A stretch of 64,000 nucleotides of DNA from Isochrysis galbana. Lineage: Eukaryota > Haptophyta > Isochrysidales > Isochrysidaceae. The notes under the pieces were generated by a model, which was not told the origin of the DNA, made no database searches, and worked only from the letters and a program-made list of their open reading frames with translations. Shown one piece after another: positions 22,118 through 32,310 of this stretch (positions are counted from its first letter, which is position 1; each line of letters starts with the position of its first letter). The DNA lies in the NCBI GenBank assembly GCA_018136815.1, contig CM030943.1, positions 2,566,223 through 2,630,222 on the forward strand. The letters run 5' to 3'. A program made the translations under genes and the position numbers.

Positions 22118-22440
22118 CTTCTTAAAAATTCCCGCTACGTACACGGCGTGAGGCAGCTTGCTAGTGTACCTCCCTACTACCCAACCTTAACCCCTAAACA
22201 ACCCCCTTCCCCTTCCCCAGTTCCCTCTCTGGCGGAGAAGCTGGTTCCAGGGAGGCCGCGCGCGCTGCTTCGGCCGGGAGTTGGAGAGAAGGCCTAGCAA
22301 CCCCCTTCCCCTTCCCCAGTTCCCTCTTTAGCGGAGAAGCTGGTTCCAGGGAGGCCGCGCGCCGCGCGCGCTGCTTCGGCCGGGAGTTGGAGAGAAGGGG
22401 GTGGGAGATTGTGGCTCGTCTCTTGATCTAGTTTCGACTC
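22118..22440. repeat. Dispersed repeat R2 with internal 100-bp duplication
   Basis: Related to 9646-9840. A 100-bp unit starting CAACCCCCTTCCCCTTCCCC at 22198 is repeated from 22298 with a 9-bp expansion of GC repeats. It follows the deleted MERA copy directly and could be its 3' UTR. Confidence 0.6.
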
Positions 22441-22526
22441 GGAGTTTCCTCATTTATATAACGTGAGAGCTATATTGGTTTTCGGTGCGGTTCTTATTGA
22501 GAGATTTGGCTACCCTAGCCTAGGTG

Positions 22527-22610
22527 ATGTGCAGTTGCTTATTTCTCGAGAACCGCACGCGGCGTGAGCTGGTAAGGGCCGTTCTCCTTTTTTGACGAGA
22601 GGTACCTCCT
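22527..22610 (+). mobile_element. SINE-like element R1, internal fragment
   Basis: Matches 10838-10905 (TTATTTCTCGAGAACCGC, GTAAGGGCCGTTC, GACGAGAGGTACCTCC). Truncated at both ends, in the same orientation as copies 1 and 2. Confidence 0.7.
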
Positions 22611-23149
22611 TCAGAGAGGACCGGACGGCGCAAGACTTGCGTGGAGCCGAGTCGGCTAGAGCGCCATAGGTCACCGCAAACTCGTGTGAGACTCCCGAGA
22701 GAGCTGCTTGAAGCTTGTCGCCATATGCGGCCTTGAATTGGTCGTGCGCGTCTTCATCGACATAAAAGATCCAAGGACCTTTGCGTCCTTTATCCATCCC
22801 ATCAGGGGTGGCATCGAGACCTTCAAGCTTTGAGAGGAGGTATTTCATGTAGGTTGCTACGTCCTCACTTTTGATCTCCTTGTTGTCCTCAGCTAGTTGG
22901 GCTAGCTGTATGAAGAAAGGAGTGTCGTCCGGTTCCTCCTCATCATCATGTGGAGGTGAGGCGAATTGTGCGTGTGTGTTGTGTGTTTGGTTTGGCTTCG
23001 GTTCCGACTGTGGGTCCGCTCGCTTGCGCGAGGGCGCCGGTGGATGTTGAGGGGGCAGAGGTGGAGCCTTCCGCCTTCTGTGCTTCTTGTGGTTGCTTCC
23101 CTTTGGGGCCGGCCGCCTCAGCGTACGACTTCTGTGGATTGTTGTTTGA
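22611..23149 (-). mobile_element. MERA-family ORF1, downstream half (split by the chromovirus)
   Basis: Minus-strand coding sequence that continues, in the same frame, the ORF1 interrupted at 42437. Next to the target duplication it reads SNNNPQKSYAEAAGPKGKQP. Further on, after a frameshift, come an acidic stretch (DDEEEPDDTPFF) and a globular segment (YMKYLLSKLEGLDATPDG, GPWIFYVDEDAHDQFKAAYG). A SYAEAA motif and basic Pro-rich linker are typical of retroelement ORF1/Gag-like proteins. Because the adjoining LTR carries the gag start in an open frame, a chimeric frame also runs from 23274 to 22510; I regard that as coincidental. Confidence 0.6.
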
Positions 23150-23154
23150 GGGGT
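23150..23154. repeat. Target-site duplication GGGGT (left)
   Basis: GGGGT immediately outside the left LTR end; the same five bases lie at 42432-42436 outside the other LTR. Five base pairs is the usual Ty3/gypsy duplication. Confidence 0.92.
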
Positions 23155-24532
23155 TGTCAGAGCAAGGCTCATCTCACTCTTGGTGATGGCCTGCGAGGGC
23201 GCGCCGGCAGCTAGCGCGGAATGCGGTTCTTGCGGGGAGCTCATGGAGCTTTCCTCGGGGGTGACTACGGGCATGGTGATCGACGCACGACGCACGACGC
23301 ACGGAGGGCGCGGAAGTGCGGAAGGAGGCTTGAGGGAGGTGGTGGCAGGCGACTGGGGGTGGCTCAGGCGCGTGCTTGGCTTGTATTGACTCGTTGACTC
23401 GGGGTATAGACTCGGGAACTCGGGGGGACTCGCTTGGGAACACGGTGGGACTCGACGAAGTTGCTACAAAAACCACTCACAAGAAACCAAAAACCAAAGT
23501 CCTTGGGCTCAGAAAACTAACGTAAACACTCCGGAATCATACGATAAACAAACCCCTCCCCGCGCGGCGAAGGCTGAAGTCGCGATCGCTCGTCATGCGC
23601 GAAGATATACGGAAAGAGAGCGCATAACTACGCCACCGAAGGGTTCGAACTATCGTCAAAGTGGAACTCGTCCGCTGAAGCCAACGCGGAGGGTCGAGGA
23701 GAGATCCAAAATCGCGCCGGGGGAAGAAGGCGATGTGCGGAGAGACCTTCTAGACAAGCAACGAGCAAGGGGCGACGAAACAAGACGCGAGACGCGAGGC
23801 GCGTGCCATTCGTTCTTCCTTTCTTTCATCGAAACCGCGACGAAACTAACATTAAACGTCGGTGCCCCCTCCGCGAGGATCGCGAAGAAGAACGGACGAG
23901 ATGGAGGCAATCATCGAAGGAACCGCGAGAGGAATCGAAGCGAGGGGGGGAACAACGACGGCCGGAGGAAACGAACCGCGCGCGGGGAGAAGAGAACCTC
24001 GCGCGGGGGGGGGATTAATATAACGGCCGGAGGCGACGGACGGCACGCCGAGGGAAAGAACCTGCCGCGGGGGGGCGAGGGACCGAGGGCACGGCGGGGC
24101 AGCGTGGGAGGGCGCGAGGCCGATCTCGGAGCGAGATCGCGTCCTTTCCCTCGCGGAGCGCGGAGAGACCCCCACGAGATATCTTGGGACCGGAGAATGT
24201 TTTGGACGAATCTTCTTGCCGTCGGCCGAGGAGAGGCGGACGGAGAGAGAGAGAGAGAGAGAGTCTCGCAGAGCGACTGCAGAACGAGAAGTCGAAGTCA
24301 TGCCGGTTTATTACCTTAAACGAGCCAACAATTATAGTAACAGCAAAAACAAAATTCGAATCGCAAATTTCGAGACCAAAACCTGCAAACCTGGACTTGA
24401 GACCATGGGGAATCCGAATCTGTGTGTCTTGTGCGTCAGTGGCAACACGGGGAACTGTTCAATTGTAATTGTGAGCGCGTACCTTACACGAATATTCATG
24501 CCTACAGCCTTCAGATGGGCAGGAATACAACA
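23155..24532 (-). repeat. 3' LTR of the chromovirus
   Basis: 1,378 bp. In the sense (minus) direction it begins TGTTGTATTCC at 24532 and ends CTGACA at 23155 (TG...CA). Nearly identical to 41050-42431, with a few length differences in G runs, so the insertion is young. A TATA-like TTATATTAAT lies at 24013-24024 in sense orientation, and a (GA)n run near 24245. It includes the gag initiation codon (23274) about 120 nt before its end. Confidence 0.93.
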
Positions 24533-24541
24533 CCCCCCGAC
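24533..24541 (-). promoter_or_regulatory. Polypurine tract
   Basis: Sense-strand AAGTCGGGGGG directly abuts the first base of the 3' LTR, where plus-strand priming takes place in LTR retroelements. Confidence 0.75.
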
Positions 24542-24789
24542 TTAAATCGAGACGTCTCCCGATGTCGAGCCAAAAGAGTTCATTTGACCATACGAGACGA
24601 GAGACCTAGAAGAGGAGGATTAACCCATGGATCCAAAGCGAGCACAAAATCGGCAGCTTAGCGCGGCGGCCCCCGATTTCGTACGTCACGTCCTACCACG
24701 TTCTCCCTTTTACAGGAGTTTTGCTCGGGCAGTTGCGCTGGGTCAGGCGCTGACGCGACGCTAATCATCCACTTCCGGTCGACTTAGCG

Positions 24790-25767
24790 CTACGATTGTG
24801 AACGAGAACGAGTACGACTCGAAGGCAGATCAGGAGGAGTACGACTTGTCTCTTGAATTCGACGTGGAATAACTTGATTGGATTGGGAACTTGAGCTTGG
24901 ACTTGAAGAGGAGTCTACAGCGGAGTGAGCTTGGGGTTGAACCGGACGGCGGTCGAAAGTGGTGTCGTACGACTCAACTAGATCAGCACAACGCCGAAGC
25001 AACTCAATTCGAGACTCCCAAGTAGCTTCAGAACGAGGATAGCCGCGCCATTTGACGAGATACTTGAATGAAACTCCATCGCCCTTGCGATCGAGTAACT
25101 CTTCGACCAAGTACTCATCTTCAGCGAGCGGAGACGAATCGGTGACGGTGAAGTACGGACGAAGATTGGAAATGTGAACTTCATCCTTGACTTGACGATT
25201 TTCGAGATCGCGTAGACGGTAGCGAGTGGCCGAGATGGCTTCTTCTACTCGGTAGGGACCGGAGTAGAGATATTGAAGTTTGTTGGCGTGGCCAGGGATT
25301 CGACGACAAACTCTGTCTCCTGGTTTGAAGGTGACACCGAGTTTAGACTTTTGAGAGGCGGAGCGCATCGATTCGCGTTGGGCTTCTTGAGTACTTTCGA
25401 GGGCGGAACGCCACGACTCGAGAAGCTTCTTATTGAGCTCGGTGGCGTAAATGACGGCATCGGACGGAGGCCTAGATGGAAGCAACTCGAGAACAGGAGC
25501 AGGGTCAGCAAGTTGAGCTGGAAGACGAAGCTCCCGACCAAACAAGATAGCCGCGGGTGACTTGGGTACGACGCGACCGGCGGTCGCTCGCATAGACATG
25601 AGAAGAAACGGAAGGTGGTCGACCCAATGGGCGCCGCCTTCATTGGAGACTCGAGTCATCGTGAGGAGAGTTTGTTGAGCTCTTTCTACTAGCCCTACGC
25701 CTTCGTGGCGATAGGCTTCAGTAGTGCTCAAGTCCGTGCCGGTCGCTTTGAGAATTAGGTCCACTAA
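24790..25767 (-). CDS. pol 3' part: integrase C-terminus and chromodomain
   Basis: In frame with the preceding pol segment but separated from it by a single TGA (25770-25768). Contains the integrase catalytic Glu region (HEGVGLVERAQQTL), the GPY/F-like module (YSGPYRVEEAISATRYRL) and, at roughly residues 210-265, a chromodomain (EYLVEELLDRKGDG, FKYLVKWRGYP, ATWESRIELL) with the aromatic cage residues Tyr and Trp in place. Chromodomains steer chromovirus integration toward marked chromatin. A Ser-rich tail precedes the stop. Confidence 0.9.
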   Translation of the reverse strand, partial: LVDLILKATGTDLSTTEAYRHEGVGLVERAQQTLLTMTRVSNEGGAHWVDHLPFLLMSMRATAGRVVPKSPAAILFGRELRLPAQLADPAPVLELLPSRPPSDAVIYATELNKKLLESWRSALESTQEAQRESMRSASQKSKLGVTFKPGDRVCRRIPGHANKLQYLYSGPYRVEEAISATRYRLRDLENRQVKDEVHISNLRPYFTVTDSSPLAEDEYLVEELLDRKGDGVSFKYLVKWRGYPRSEATWESRIELLRRCADLVESYDTTFDRRPVQPQAHSAVDSSSSPSSSSQSNQVIPRRIQETSRTPPDLPSSRTRSRSQS

Positions 25768-27561
25768 TCAAGAGCAAAGATTCGAGCCGGCGTCGGTTCG
25801 AAGTTGGCGAGGGACTCCATAACGAGATACGATGAGACGCATGAAGACGTCCAGACATTTTGCGGACGAGGGGTTACCGTTGCAAGGCTCAGCTTCAATC
25901 CAACGAGAGAGAGAATCGACGAAAACAATCAGCTTATCAAAACCGGAGCGGCCGGATACGAAATCGTGGGTGGGAGCCATCGAAAGAATATCGCAATAGA
26001 CGACGTCGAAAGGATAGGATCCGATAGAAAGACCGGATGGATGGGCGAGCGGTCGCGGTAACGGTTTGCCAAGAGTGCATTCATGGCACTCTCGAACGTA
26101 CTCCGATACAGAGGCGGATAGGCCAGGCCAGTAAACTCGAGAACGAAGTAGGGTAGTCATCCTTGTCGCACCTGGGTGACCAAGGTGGTCATGGTAGGCG
26201 CGGAGGTACGTGTCACGAAGGGACTCCGGAATGTATAAACGAAGAGGAGCCTCTTCCGCCTCTGAGGAGCGGTAGTAGAGTAGGCCATCGCGAAGCAGGA
26301 ATCGGGACCTCTTCTTCGACGACGAGCTAGAGTCGATCGAAGAGGAAGCTTTCGGAAGGATCGACTCGAGTTCAGAAATGATCGAGCTAGCGAACTCGTC
26401 GGTAGAGAGCGCTTGACGCAATTCGTCGGCATGAGGCACGCCCACATCGAGATACGAGGAGGTAATCGACTCCGAAGATTCCGATGCTTGACGAGCGAGC
26501 CTATCGTTTGCTTGTTGGCGGCGAGCGGTGAGGGTGGATGAAGTAACCGCGGCGGCAACTATGTCGTGAATTTCGGAAGAATCGAAAGAATGGACGTCAC
26601 TCTCCTCGAGATGGAGAGGATCGTGATCGGGCTCGAGAGCAACTAGGCGGGATAAGCCGTCGGCGTCCCAGTGAGTGACTCCAGGTTTGTGCACGACGTC
26701 GAATCGATATTCGGCTAGCTTCAGGACCCATCGCATGAGGCGCGAGGCTGGACCACCGGTGACTTGATCTTTCATCGTGTGAAGCCAGCGCAAAGCTGAA
26801 TGGTCTACGACGAGGGTGAAGTGGCGACCCCAAAGATAAGGCCTCCAATTTCGGATCGATTCTAGCGCTGCTAGAAGTTCGATTTCAGTAACTGTCCAAT
26901 GGCGCTCAGCCGGACTCAAACTACGACCGTAGTATGCAACAACGCGCTCTCTCCCTTCGTCGTCTTTCTGAGCAAGGACGCCGGCGATGCCTAGCTTGCT
27001 AGCACCGTCGGTCTTAACGAGGAAAGGACGGTCGTCTCGAGGAGGTGCGAGTACGGGTTCTTCACAGATAGCTTGCTTGAGATCTTCGATAGCCTGGCGA
27101 CAGGCTTCTGTTTGCGACTCGACCGGGACATCGCACCCTTTCCGCGTGAGAGCGGTTAACGGCGCTGCACGGATCGCAAAACGGCGTATAAAACGGCGGT
27201 AGTACGAGCACAGTCCAAGGAAAGAACGGACGGCTTCGATAGAGTTGATTTGGGTAGGGTCGATTTTCGAGACGGCTTCCACTTTCTTGGGATCCATCCG
27301 AAGACCTTCACGCGAAACAACGTGGCCGAGATATTCAGCCGAGGTGGCAAAGAAAACGCATTTCGACATCTTGCAAGTGAGGCCCGCCCAGATGAGACGT
27401 TCCAAGACAAGATCAAGACGGTGTAACATTTGTTGGAATGACGACTCTTCCCTGGCCTGCAGCGAGTCACCTACACCTGTCGACCAGGCGCCGACATCAT
27501 CCAAGTATGGCATACAAATCTCCCATGCCAGCCCACCGAGAACGGCGTCCATGATCGGCAC
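25768..27561 (-). CDS. pol middle part (left copy): RT C-terminus, RNase H, integrase
   Basis: Begins within the RT palm just after a one-base deletion and carries the catalytic YLDD, then the RT connection (CVFFATSAEYLGHVVSREGL), RNase H with conserved Asp/Glu/Asp (FLVKTDGASKLGIAGVLAQK, TEIELLAALESI, LVVDHSALRWL), the integrase HHCC zinc domain (HDHLGHPG ... CHECTLGK) and the first integrase Asp residues (DVVYCDILS, LRTDAGSN). It ends at an in-frame TGA inside the integrase core. This is the cleaner of the two assembled copies of this region. Confidence 0.9.
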   Translation of the reverse strand: MPIMDAVLGGLAWEICMPYLDDVGAWSTGVGDSLQAREESSFQQMLHRLDLVLERLIWAGLTCKMSKCVFFATSAEYLGHVVSREGLRMDPKKVEAVSKIDPTQINSIEAVRSFLGLCSYYRRFIRRFAIRAAPLTALTRKGCDVPVESQTEACRQAIEDLKQAICEEPVLAPPRDDRPFLVKTDGASKLGIAGVLAQKDDEGRERVVAYYGRSLSPAERHWTVTEIELLAALESIRNWRPYLWGRHFTLVVDHSALRWLHTMKDQVTGGPASRLMRWVLKLAEYRFDVVHKPGVTHWDADGLSRLVALEPDHDPLHLEESDVHSFDSSEIHDIVAAAVTSSTLTARRQQANDRLARQASESSESITSSYLDVGVPHADELRQALSTDEFASSIISELESILPKASSSIDSSSSSKKRSRFLLRDGLLYYRSSEAEEAPLRLYIPESLRDTYLRAYHDHLGHPGATRMTTLLRSRVYWPGLSASVSEYVRECHECTLGKPLPRPLAHPSGLSIGSYPFDVVYCDILSMAPTHDFVSGRSGFDKLIVFVDSLSRWIEAEPCNGNPSSAKCLDVFMRLIVSRYGVPRQLRTDAGSNLCS

Positions 27562-30530
27562 ATATACGAGGGACCGGATTGAACACCGAAAGGCAAGTAA
27601 TTGAACTCGTACTTGCCGCGATGAGTAGTGAACGCGGTGATATGTTTATCGGACTCTTTGATCGGTATACCCCAGAAACCAGATGCCAGGTCCAGGGTGC
27701 AAAGGAATAGAGAATCAAGGTTGCCTTGGCCGGACGACAATCGGTCGATGGCTTCTACCGTGAGGGGAAGAGGGCTGTCCTCTAGACGAAGCTTGGAGTT
27801 GACGTCGCGATAATCTACGCAGAAACGTACGGAGCCATCCTTCTTAGTGACTAACACGACTCGAGAGGCCCACGACGAATTTGATTTCCTAATGATGCCC
27901 GCGGACTCCATCTTGCAAACTTCGTCCTCTATGATCTTCTCACCCTCTCGTCCAACTCTAGACGGTGCGTGGCGGTGAGCTTCGGCTCCGGGGTTGAGCG
28001 GTAGCTCTACCTCCATCACGTGAGTGTGATTCGGGTTGGTCGGGTCAATTGCGAAAGCAGCGATACGTCGGGCCAGTAGACGACGAACTTGTTCACGTTG
28101 GGGCATCGAGAGACGGCCCTCGGGGTCGATCTTGGCTGCCTCGAGGAGCTTGCGTTGGTCCTCGTTGAGCGACTCAATCACATCCGGCGAGTTATTGTCA
28201 CCGACGCGGTGATAAGTTCCAGCGTGAATCTTGAATCGAACCTGTAGCGAAGCTACAGGATGGAACGACGGAAGGTGTAGTGGTTTGGGGTCAGTATTGG
28301 CCACCGTAACCGCGATGGTGTGGTCGGATTTCGGCCTCTCTACTTGAGGGATGACGAGCGGAGAGCTGTCAATAGTCTCGCGTGTAGGGAGTCGGTCCAC
28401 GAGCATGGCGCAGTCTTCGTGTTCTCGAAGAGCTAGCGGAATTCGGACGTGAAACGTCGCCCGATGATAGGCCGGGATCGTGATAGGTTCATGGGTATAT
28501 AGGAGGTACTCGGAGCCACAAGACGCCGGCGCTTTGGCGGCAAACTCATCGGCCGTGTTGAAGAGCGGCTCGGAGACTAGCTGGTTGTCGTTTTCGGCGG
28601 CTTGCGGCCCTCGGAAGAAGTCAGTCGTGATTGGGTTCGCGGAGGTCGGACAGACCTGTGCACAAGTCATGCTGACAGGGACCACCGCTATCGGTGACGT
28701 CGAGACGCGAAAGATCGGCGGAGCGTCGGGGCTTGGACTGCCATTAACCTCAAGAGGAGCCACCGTGGATGGGGCACCGAGGGTGATAGAGCCGTCCGCG
28801 CTGTCGGAGGCGAGCTGAATCGAAGCGGCGTGCGTAGCTAAGAAGTCGTTCCCGAGCAGTAGCATCGGGTTGCCTTCAATCACCATGAACGTATGACGAA
28901 AGAGAAATCCACCGACGGAGAAAACGATTCGAGCCTTGCCTCGCGTGATAAGAGGCAGGCCGTCCGGACCGTGAAGCGGTGTCACTACGGCTTGTGGCAG
29001 CCGCTCGACGCATGCGTCTTTGGGTAGGCTGGACAAGAGGGAAGTGGTCACGACCGACGGGCCAGCTCCGGTGTCAGCGAGTGTGCTGTTGACCGTGAGG
29101 GCGGAGTCGGCTAAGATTACTCCTTCTTTGCCGGCAGCCTCGCCGGAGCGGCAGACCATTAGATCTCGAACATATAGACAATGCCTTGGGTAGGCAGATG
29201 GTAGGGTATCCACGACGCTCTCCGGCCGGTGCGCGGTCACGTGTGCAATGGTGTCGGACAGGGACGGGGTTGGTCGCCAGCGTCGTTGCTCGGGTGAATT
29301 CGTCGTCAAACTGGTCGTCGTCTCTTCGGGTACTCCGACTGCCGCTATCGTGGCAGAGGGCCTAGAGGGGTCGTCCTCGTTGGTAGCGGTACAGGGTGAT
29401 AGCTTGGGACTAGTGTAGCCCAGGCCTCTCTTGTCGGTGGGGTGCCTCGGGTGGTTGGACATCTTTTCCCAGTCTTTCTCGAGACGAGCTTGGGCTTCTG
29501 TCTTGGGTCTTCGAACTAATGAGGCTAGCTCTTCGGCGCGGATGCCTTTGGCTTCCACGAACTCGATCGGCGCTCGGACGGCAGCGGCGAGGTCGGATTC
29601 CTCGTCGGCGTTTCGTCCGGCTAGAGCTTGCGCTCTTATTTCGTCAGCGGTTTCGGGCGTGACGTTGGACCATTTCTGGTCCCCGTTCACTCCGAATGAT
29701 TGCCATTGTTGGCGCCGCTTCCGGAGAGTCGTCGGCGTCGTCGGACGCGGCGAGCTCGCGCGTGCCGGAGGCGGGGCGGTCCATGGAGAGAATGGGTCGT
29801 GGAGTGTAGACTCGGAGGCGTGGAGTGGCGTGTCGTTGTCGTGGTTATCGTGGGTTTCTTTTTGGTCTTCGTGGTTGTCTGACTCGGGAGTAGCTGGACG
29901 GGAAACAACGGGGTCGGAAGAAACTTCACTAGATTCCCTCCCCCTCTCATAACGATGAAGAGCCGACCACGGCTCGTATGCGGTAGCCTCAGTCGAGCTA
30001 AGGGAAGGCCGGTCCGATAGGCTGCGCCGCGCGCAAGCGAGTAGCTCCAACGCGGACAGTTTCTTCGTCGATGGCTGGTCTCCCTGTTGGCTCAAATGTC
30101 GAAGAAGAACAGGCATCCAATGGGTCGCCATCGCTCCAGCTACACCGACGTAGGTGCGGCTGCGAAGGGCGCCACGGTGCGGTGAAGGAGAGAGGTTAGC
30201 CATGGCCGACTCACGGCCATCCACGACGCAGGTTGGCTGGAGAGGCGGCAGCCCTTTGGTGAGGTACAACCCGGTGGCTTTCTGGTGTCCAGTGCCGTGC
30301 TCCCAGGGTTGGACGAATTGGGTCGGGGTCAACCCCCCGACTAAACGGCGAGCTTCCGCATGCATCCGAGGGTTCTCAACCGCTACAAACGGAGCAGTGG
30401 CGGAGGCCATTGACTTGAAGACGCGGGCGGCCGACTCAAGAGCGGCACGACGTCCGGGTTCTTGGGAGAGCCATTGACTGCTGACGGCGGAGAGGTACGT
30501 GCAGGGCGGGTGGGCGATGACTAGGTCCAA
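27471..30530 (-). CDS. pol N-terminal part (left copy): methyltransferase C-half, protease, RT fingers/palm
   Basis: 1,019 residues, overlapping the next frame by 91 nt at the RT frameshift. Residues 1-138 hold the methyltransferase motifs: AHPPCTYLS (catalytic PPC), VAVENPRMH, QPWEHGTGHQKATGLYL, LPPLQPT and RSRTYVGVAGAMATHW. After a low-complexity linker, an aspartic protease has NSTLADTGAGPS near residue 484 and MLLLGNDFLATHAA. From about residue 860 the RT starts (VVLVTKKDGSVRFCVDYRDV, DLASGFWGIPI, YLPFGVQSGPS). Here the methyltransferase tail is continuous with protease, whereas one C is missing at 35746 in the right copy. Confidence 0.9.
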   Translation of the reverse strand: MDLVIAHPPCTYLSAVSSQWLSQEPGRRAALESAARVFKSMASATAPFVAVENPRMHAEARRLVGGLTPTQFVQPWEHGTGHQKATGLYLTKGLPPLQPTCVVDGRESAMANLSPSPHRGALRSRTYVGVAGAMATHWMPVLLRHLSQQGDQPSTKKLSALELLACARRSLSDRPSLSSTEATAYEPWSALHRYERGRESSEVSSDPVVSRPATPESDNHEDQKETHDNHDNDTPLHASESTLHDPFSPWTAPPPARASSPRPTTPTTLRKRRQQWQSFGVNGDQKWSNVTPETADEIRAQALAGRNADEESDLAAAVRAPIEFVEAKGIRAEELASLVRRPKTEAQARLEKDWEKMSNHPRHPTDKRGLGYTSPKLSPCTATNEDDPSRPSATIAAVGVPEETTTSLTTNSPEQRRWRPTPSLSDTIAHVTAHRPESVVDTLPSAYPRHCLYVRDLMVCRSGEAAGKEGVILADSALTVNSTLADTGAGPSVVTTSLLSSLPKDACVERLPQAVVTPLHGPDGLPLITRGKARIVFSVGGFLFRHTFMVIEGNPMLLLGNDFLATHAASIQLASDSADGSITLGAPSTVAPLEVNGSPSPDAPPIFRVSTSPIAVVPVSMTCAQVCPTSANPITTDFFRGPQAAENDNQLVSEPLFNTADEFAAKAPASCGSEYLLYTHEPITIPAYHRATFHVRIPLALREHEDCAMLVDRLPTRETIDSSPLVIPQVERPKSDHTIAVTVANTDPKPLHLPSFHPVASLQVRFKIHAGTYHRVGDNNSPDVIESLNEDQRKLLEAAKIDPEGRLSMPQREQVRRLLARRIAAFAIDPTNPNHTHVMEVELPLNPGAEAHRHAPSRVGREGEKIIEDEVCKMESAGIIRKSNSSWASRVVLVTKKDGSVRFCVDYRDVNSKLRLEDSPLPLTVEAIDRLSSGQGNLDSLFLCTLDLASGFWGIPIKESDKHITAFTTHRGKYEFNYLPFGVQSGPSYMCRSWTPFSVGWHGRFVCHTWMMSAPGRQV

Positions 30531-31400
30531 CCTAGGTTTTGGACATGAAGCGCGTCGCCTTGGAAGTGGGGCACGTAGTCAATCTCGGAAGGATACAAAT
30601 CGCACGTAGCTACATCAGCTCCGGCGAGTAGGAACATGGAGGAGACGACGCCGCTAGTCTCACCAACGACGAGAACTCGTGGGGCGTGACAGCCAGAAGT
30701 CAGCCCGTCTTGGACTTGTTGACTTGTCTTCGTGAGCTCAGCGCAAAGCTCATCGAAGTGCTTGGGTAGCGCGGCGGCAGGCGAGGCTAAGGTGCCACTG
30801 CGCGGCCGGCGGAGCTCTTGGGCTGCCTCCGTGAGGTGCCGAGGTAATACCACCGCAGAGCCGCTCGCTCGTGCACGAAGAGAGGCGAGAGCGTGGAGAG
30901 CGGGTGACGGGGTATCATCGCGGGTGCCGACATCGGAGTTGTTTCGAGAGGAATCGAAGGACTGGATCGCGGACGCATTGATCGCTGCCACGCGCATGAT
31001 GGTGGTGGCAGTGGTATCGAGAGGCAGGCAGTGCTCGGAGGCGGCGACCGGTGGCCGCAGCGACGTAGGACGAATGGAAGAAGACTCGGATATCGACGAC
31101 GTAGAGACGGGCTCGGGAGGACGGGATGGACGAAGAAACTCGGAGAAGTGGGGTGTCGGATTGCGGCGACGGACGCCGCGGCCGCGAGACCACCGGTGAG
31201 AGACATGAAGGACATGGCTTAGAGACTCGGTTGGGCTGGCTCAATGGGCGTAGAAGCTCGGTTTGGGAGGCGGCCGTTCCTCGACGTGCAAGGGAGTTGT
31301 GGTCACTCTCCATGGTCACGTCGGAAGAGGAAACAGGCCAGGGATCGACGTCGTTGCATTCTGTCGTCGGCGGGGTCGGCGCCGGCGAAAGAAGGGACGT
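30521..31400 (-). CDS. pol spacer and methyltransferase N-half (left copy, cut by gap)
   Basis: Equivalent of 35931-36810. Encodes the SAM-binding part of the methyltransferase (RVLVVGETSGVVSSMFLLAG, ADVATCDLYPSE) and the Ser/Pro-rich stretch before it. It is out of frame with the following segment because one C is missing at about 30529 compared with 35938, and has an extra G near 31109. Ends at the N gap. Confidence 0.8.
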
Positions 31401-31500
31401 NNNNNNNNNNNNNNNNNNNNNNNNNNNNNNNNNNNNNNNNNNNNNNNNNNNNNNNNNNNNNNNNNNNNNNNNNNNNNNNNNNNNNNNNNNNNNNNNNNNN
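31401..31500. other. Assembly gap (100 N)
   Basis: Placeholder gap. The base before it corresponds to 36810 and the base after it to 26094, so the flanking sequences overlap by 5.3 kb instead of being separated. Confidence 0.99.
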
Positions 31501-32310
31501 TGGCACTCTCGAACGTACTCCGATACAGAGGCGGATAGGCCAGGCCAGTAAACTCGAGAACGAAGTAGGGTAGTCATCCTTGTCGCACCTGGGTGACCAA
31601 GGTGGTCATGGTAGGCGCGGAGGTACGTGTCACGAAGGGACTCCGGAATGTATAAACGAAGAGGAGCCTCTTCCGCCTCTGAGGAGCGGTAGTAGAGTAG
31701 GCCATCGCGAAGCAGGAATCGGGACTCTTCTTCGACGACGAGCTAGAGTCGATCGAAGAGGAAGCTTTCGGAAGGATCGACTCGAGTTCAGAAAGATCGA
31801 GCTAGCGAACTCGTCGGTAGAGAGCGCTTGACGCAATTCGTCGGCATGAGGCACGCCCACATCGAGATACGAGGAGGTAATCGACTCCGAAGATTCCGAT
31901 GCTTGACGAGCGAGCCTATCGTTTGCTTGTTGGCGGCGAGCGGTGAGGGTGGATGAAGTAACCGCGGCGGCAACTATGTCGTGAATTTCGAAGAATCGAA
32001 AGAATGGACGTCACTCTCCTCGAGATGGAGAGGATCGTGATCGGCTCGAGAGCAACTAGCGGGATAAGCCGTCGGCGTCCCAGTGAGTGACTCCAGGTTT
32101 GTGCACGACGTCGAATCGATATTCGGCTAGCTTTAGGACCCATCGCATGAGGCGCGAGGCTGGACCACCGGTGACTTGATCTTTCATCGTGTGAAGCCAG
32201 CGCAAAGCTGAATGGTCTACGACGAGGGTGAAGTGGCGACCCCAAAGATAAGGCCTCCAATTTCGGATCGATTCTAGCGCTGCTAGAAGTTCGATTTCAG
32301 TACTGTCCAA
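31501..32310 (-). pseudogene. pol fragment, right copy: integrase N-terminus and RNase H, indel-ridden
   Basis: Matches 26094-26904 but with at least seven single-base deletions (for example near 31724, 31794, 31989, 32043, 32060 and 32302) that break the frame. The clustering of one-base losses next to a contig end points to sequencing error instead of mutation. Duplicate of the left copy. Confidence 0.8.

Noticed and set aside
22510..23274. Host gene fused to an LTR-derived N-terminus
   Set aside because: The sequence after the LTR is the displaced half of a MERA ORF1, whose own frame matches the part at 42437; the LTR-linked frame is a different one and seems accidental.
25765..25770. Programmed TGA readthrough or selenocysteine in integrase
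   Set aside because: The stop lies in the catalytic core, where no element uses recoding, and the copy also has an RT deletion; simple decay or error is more likely.
29687..30477. Plus-strand frames opposite the pol gene
   Set aside because: Shadows of the well-supported minus-strand polyprotein; no independent domain or start.
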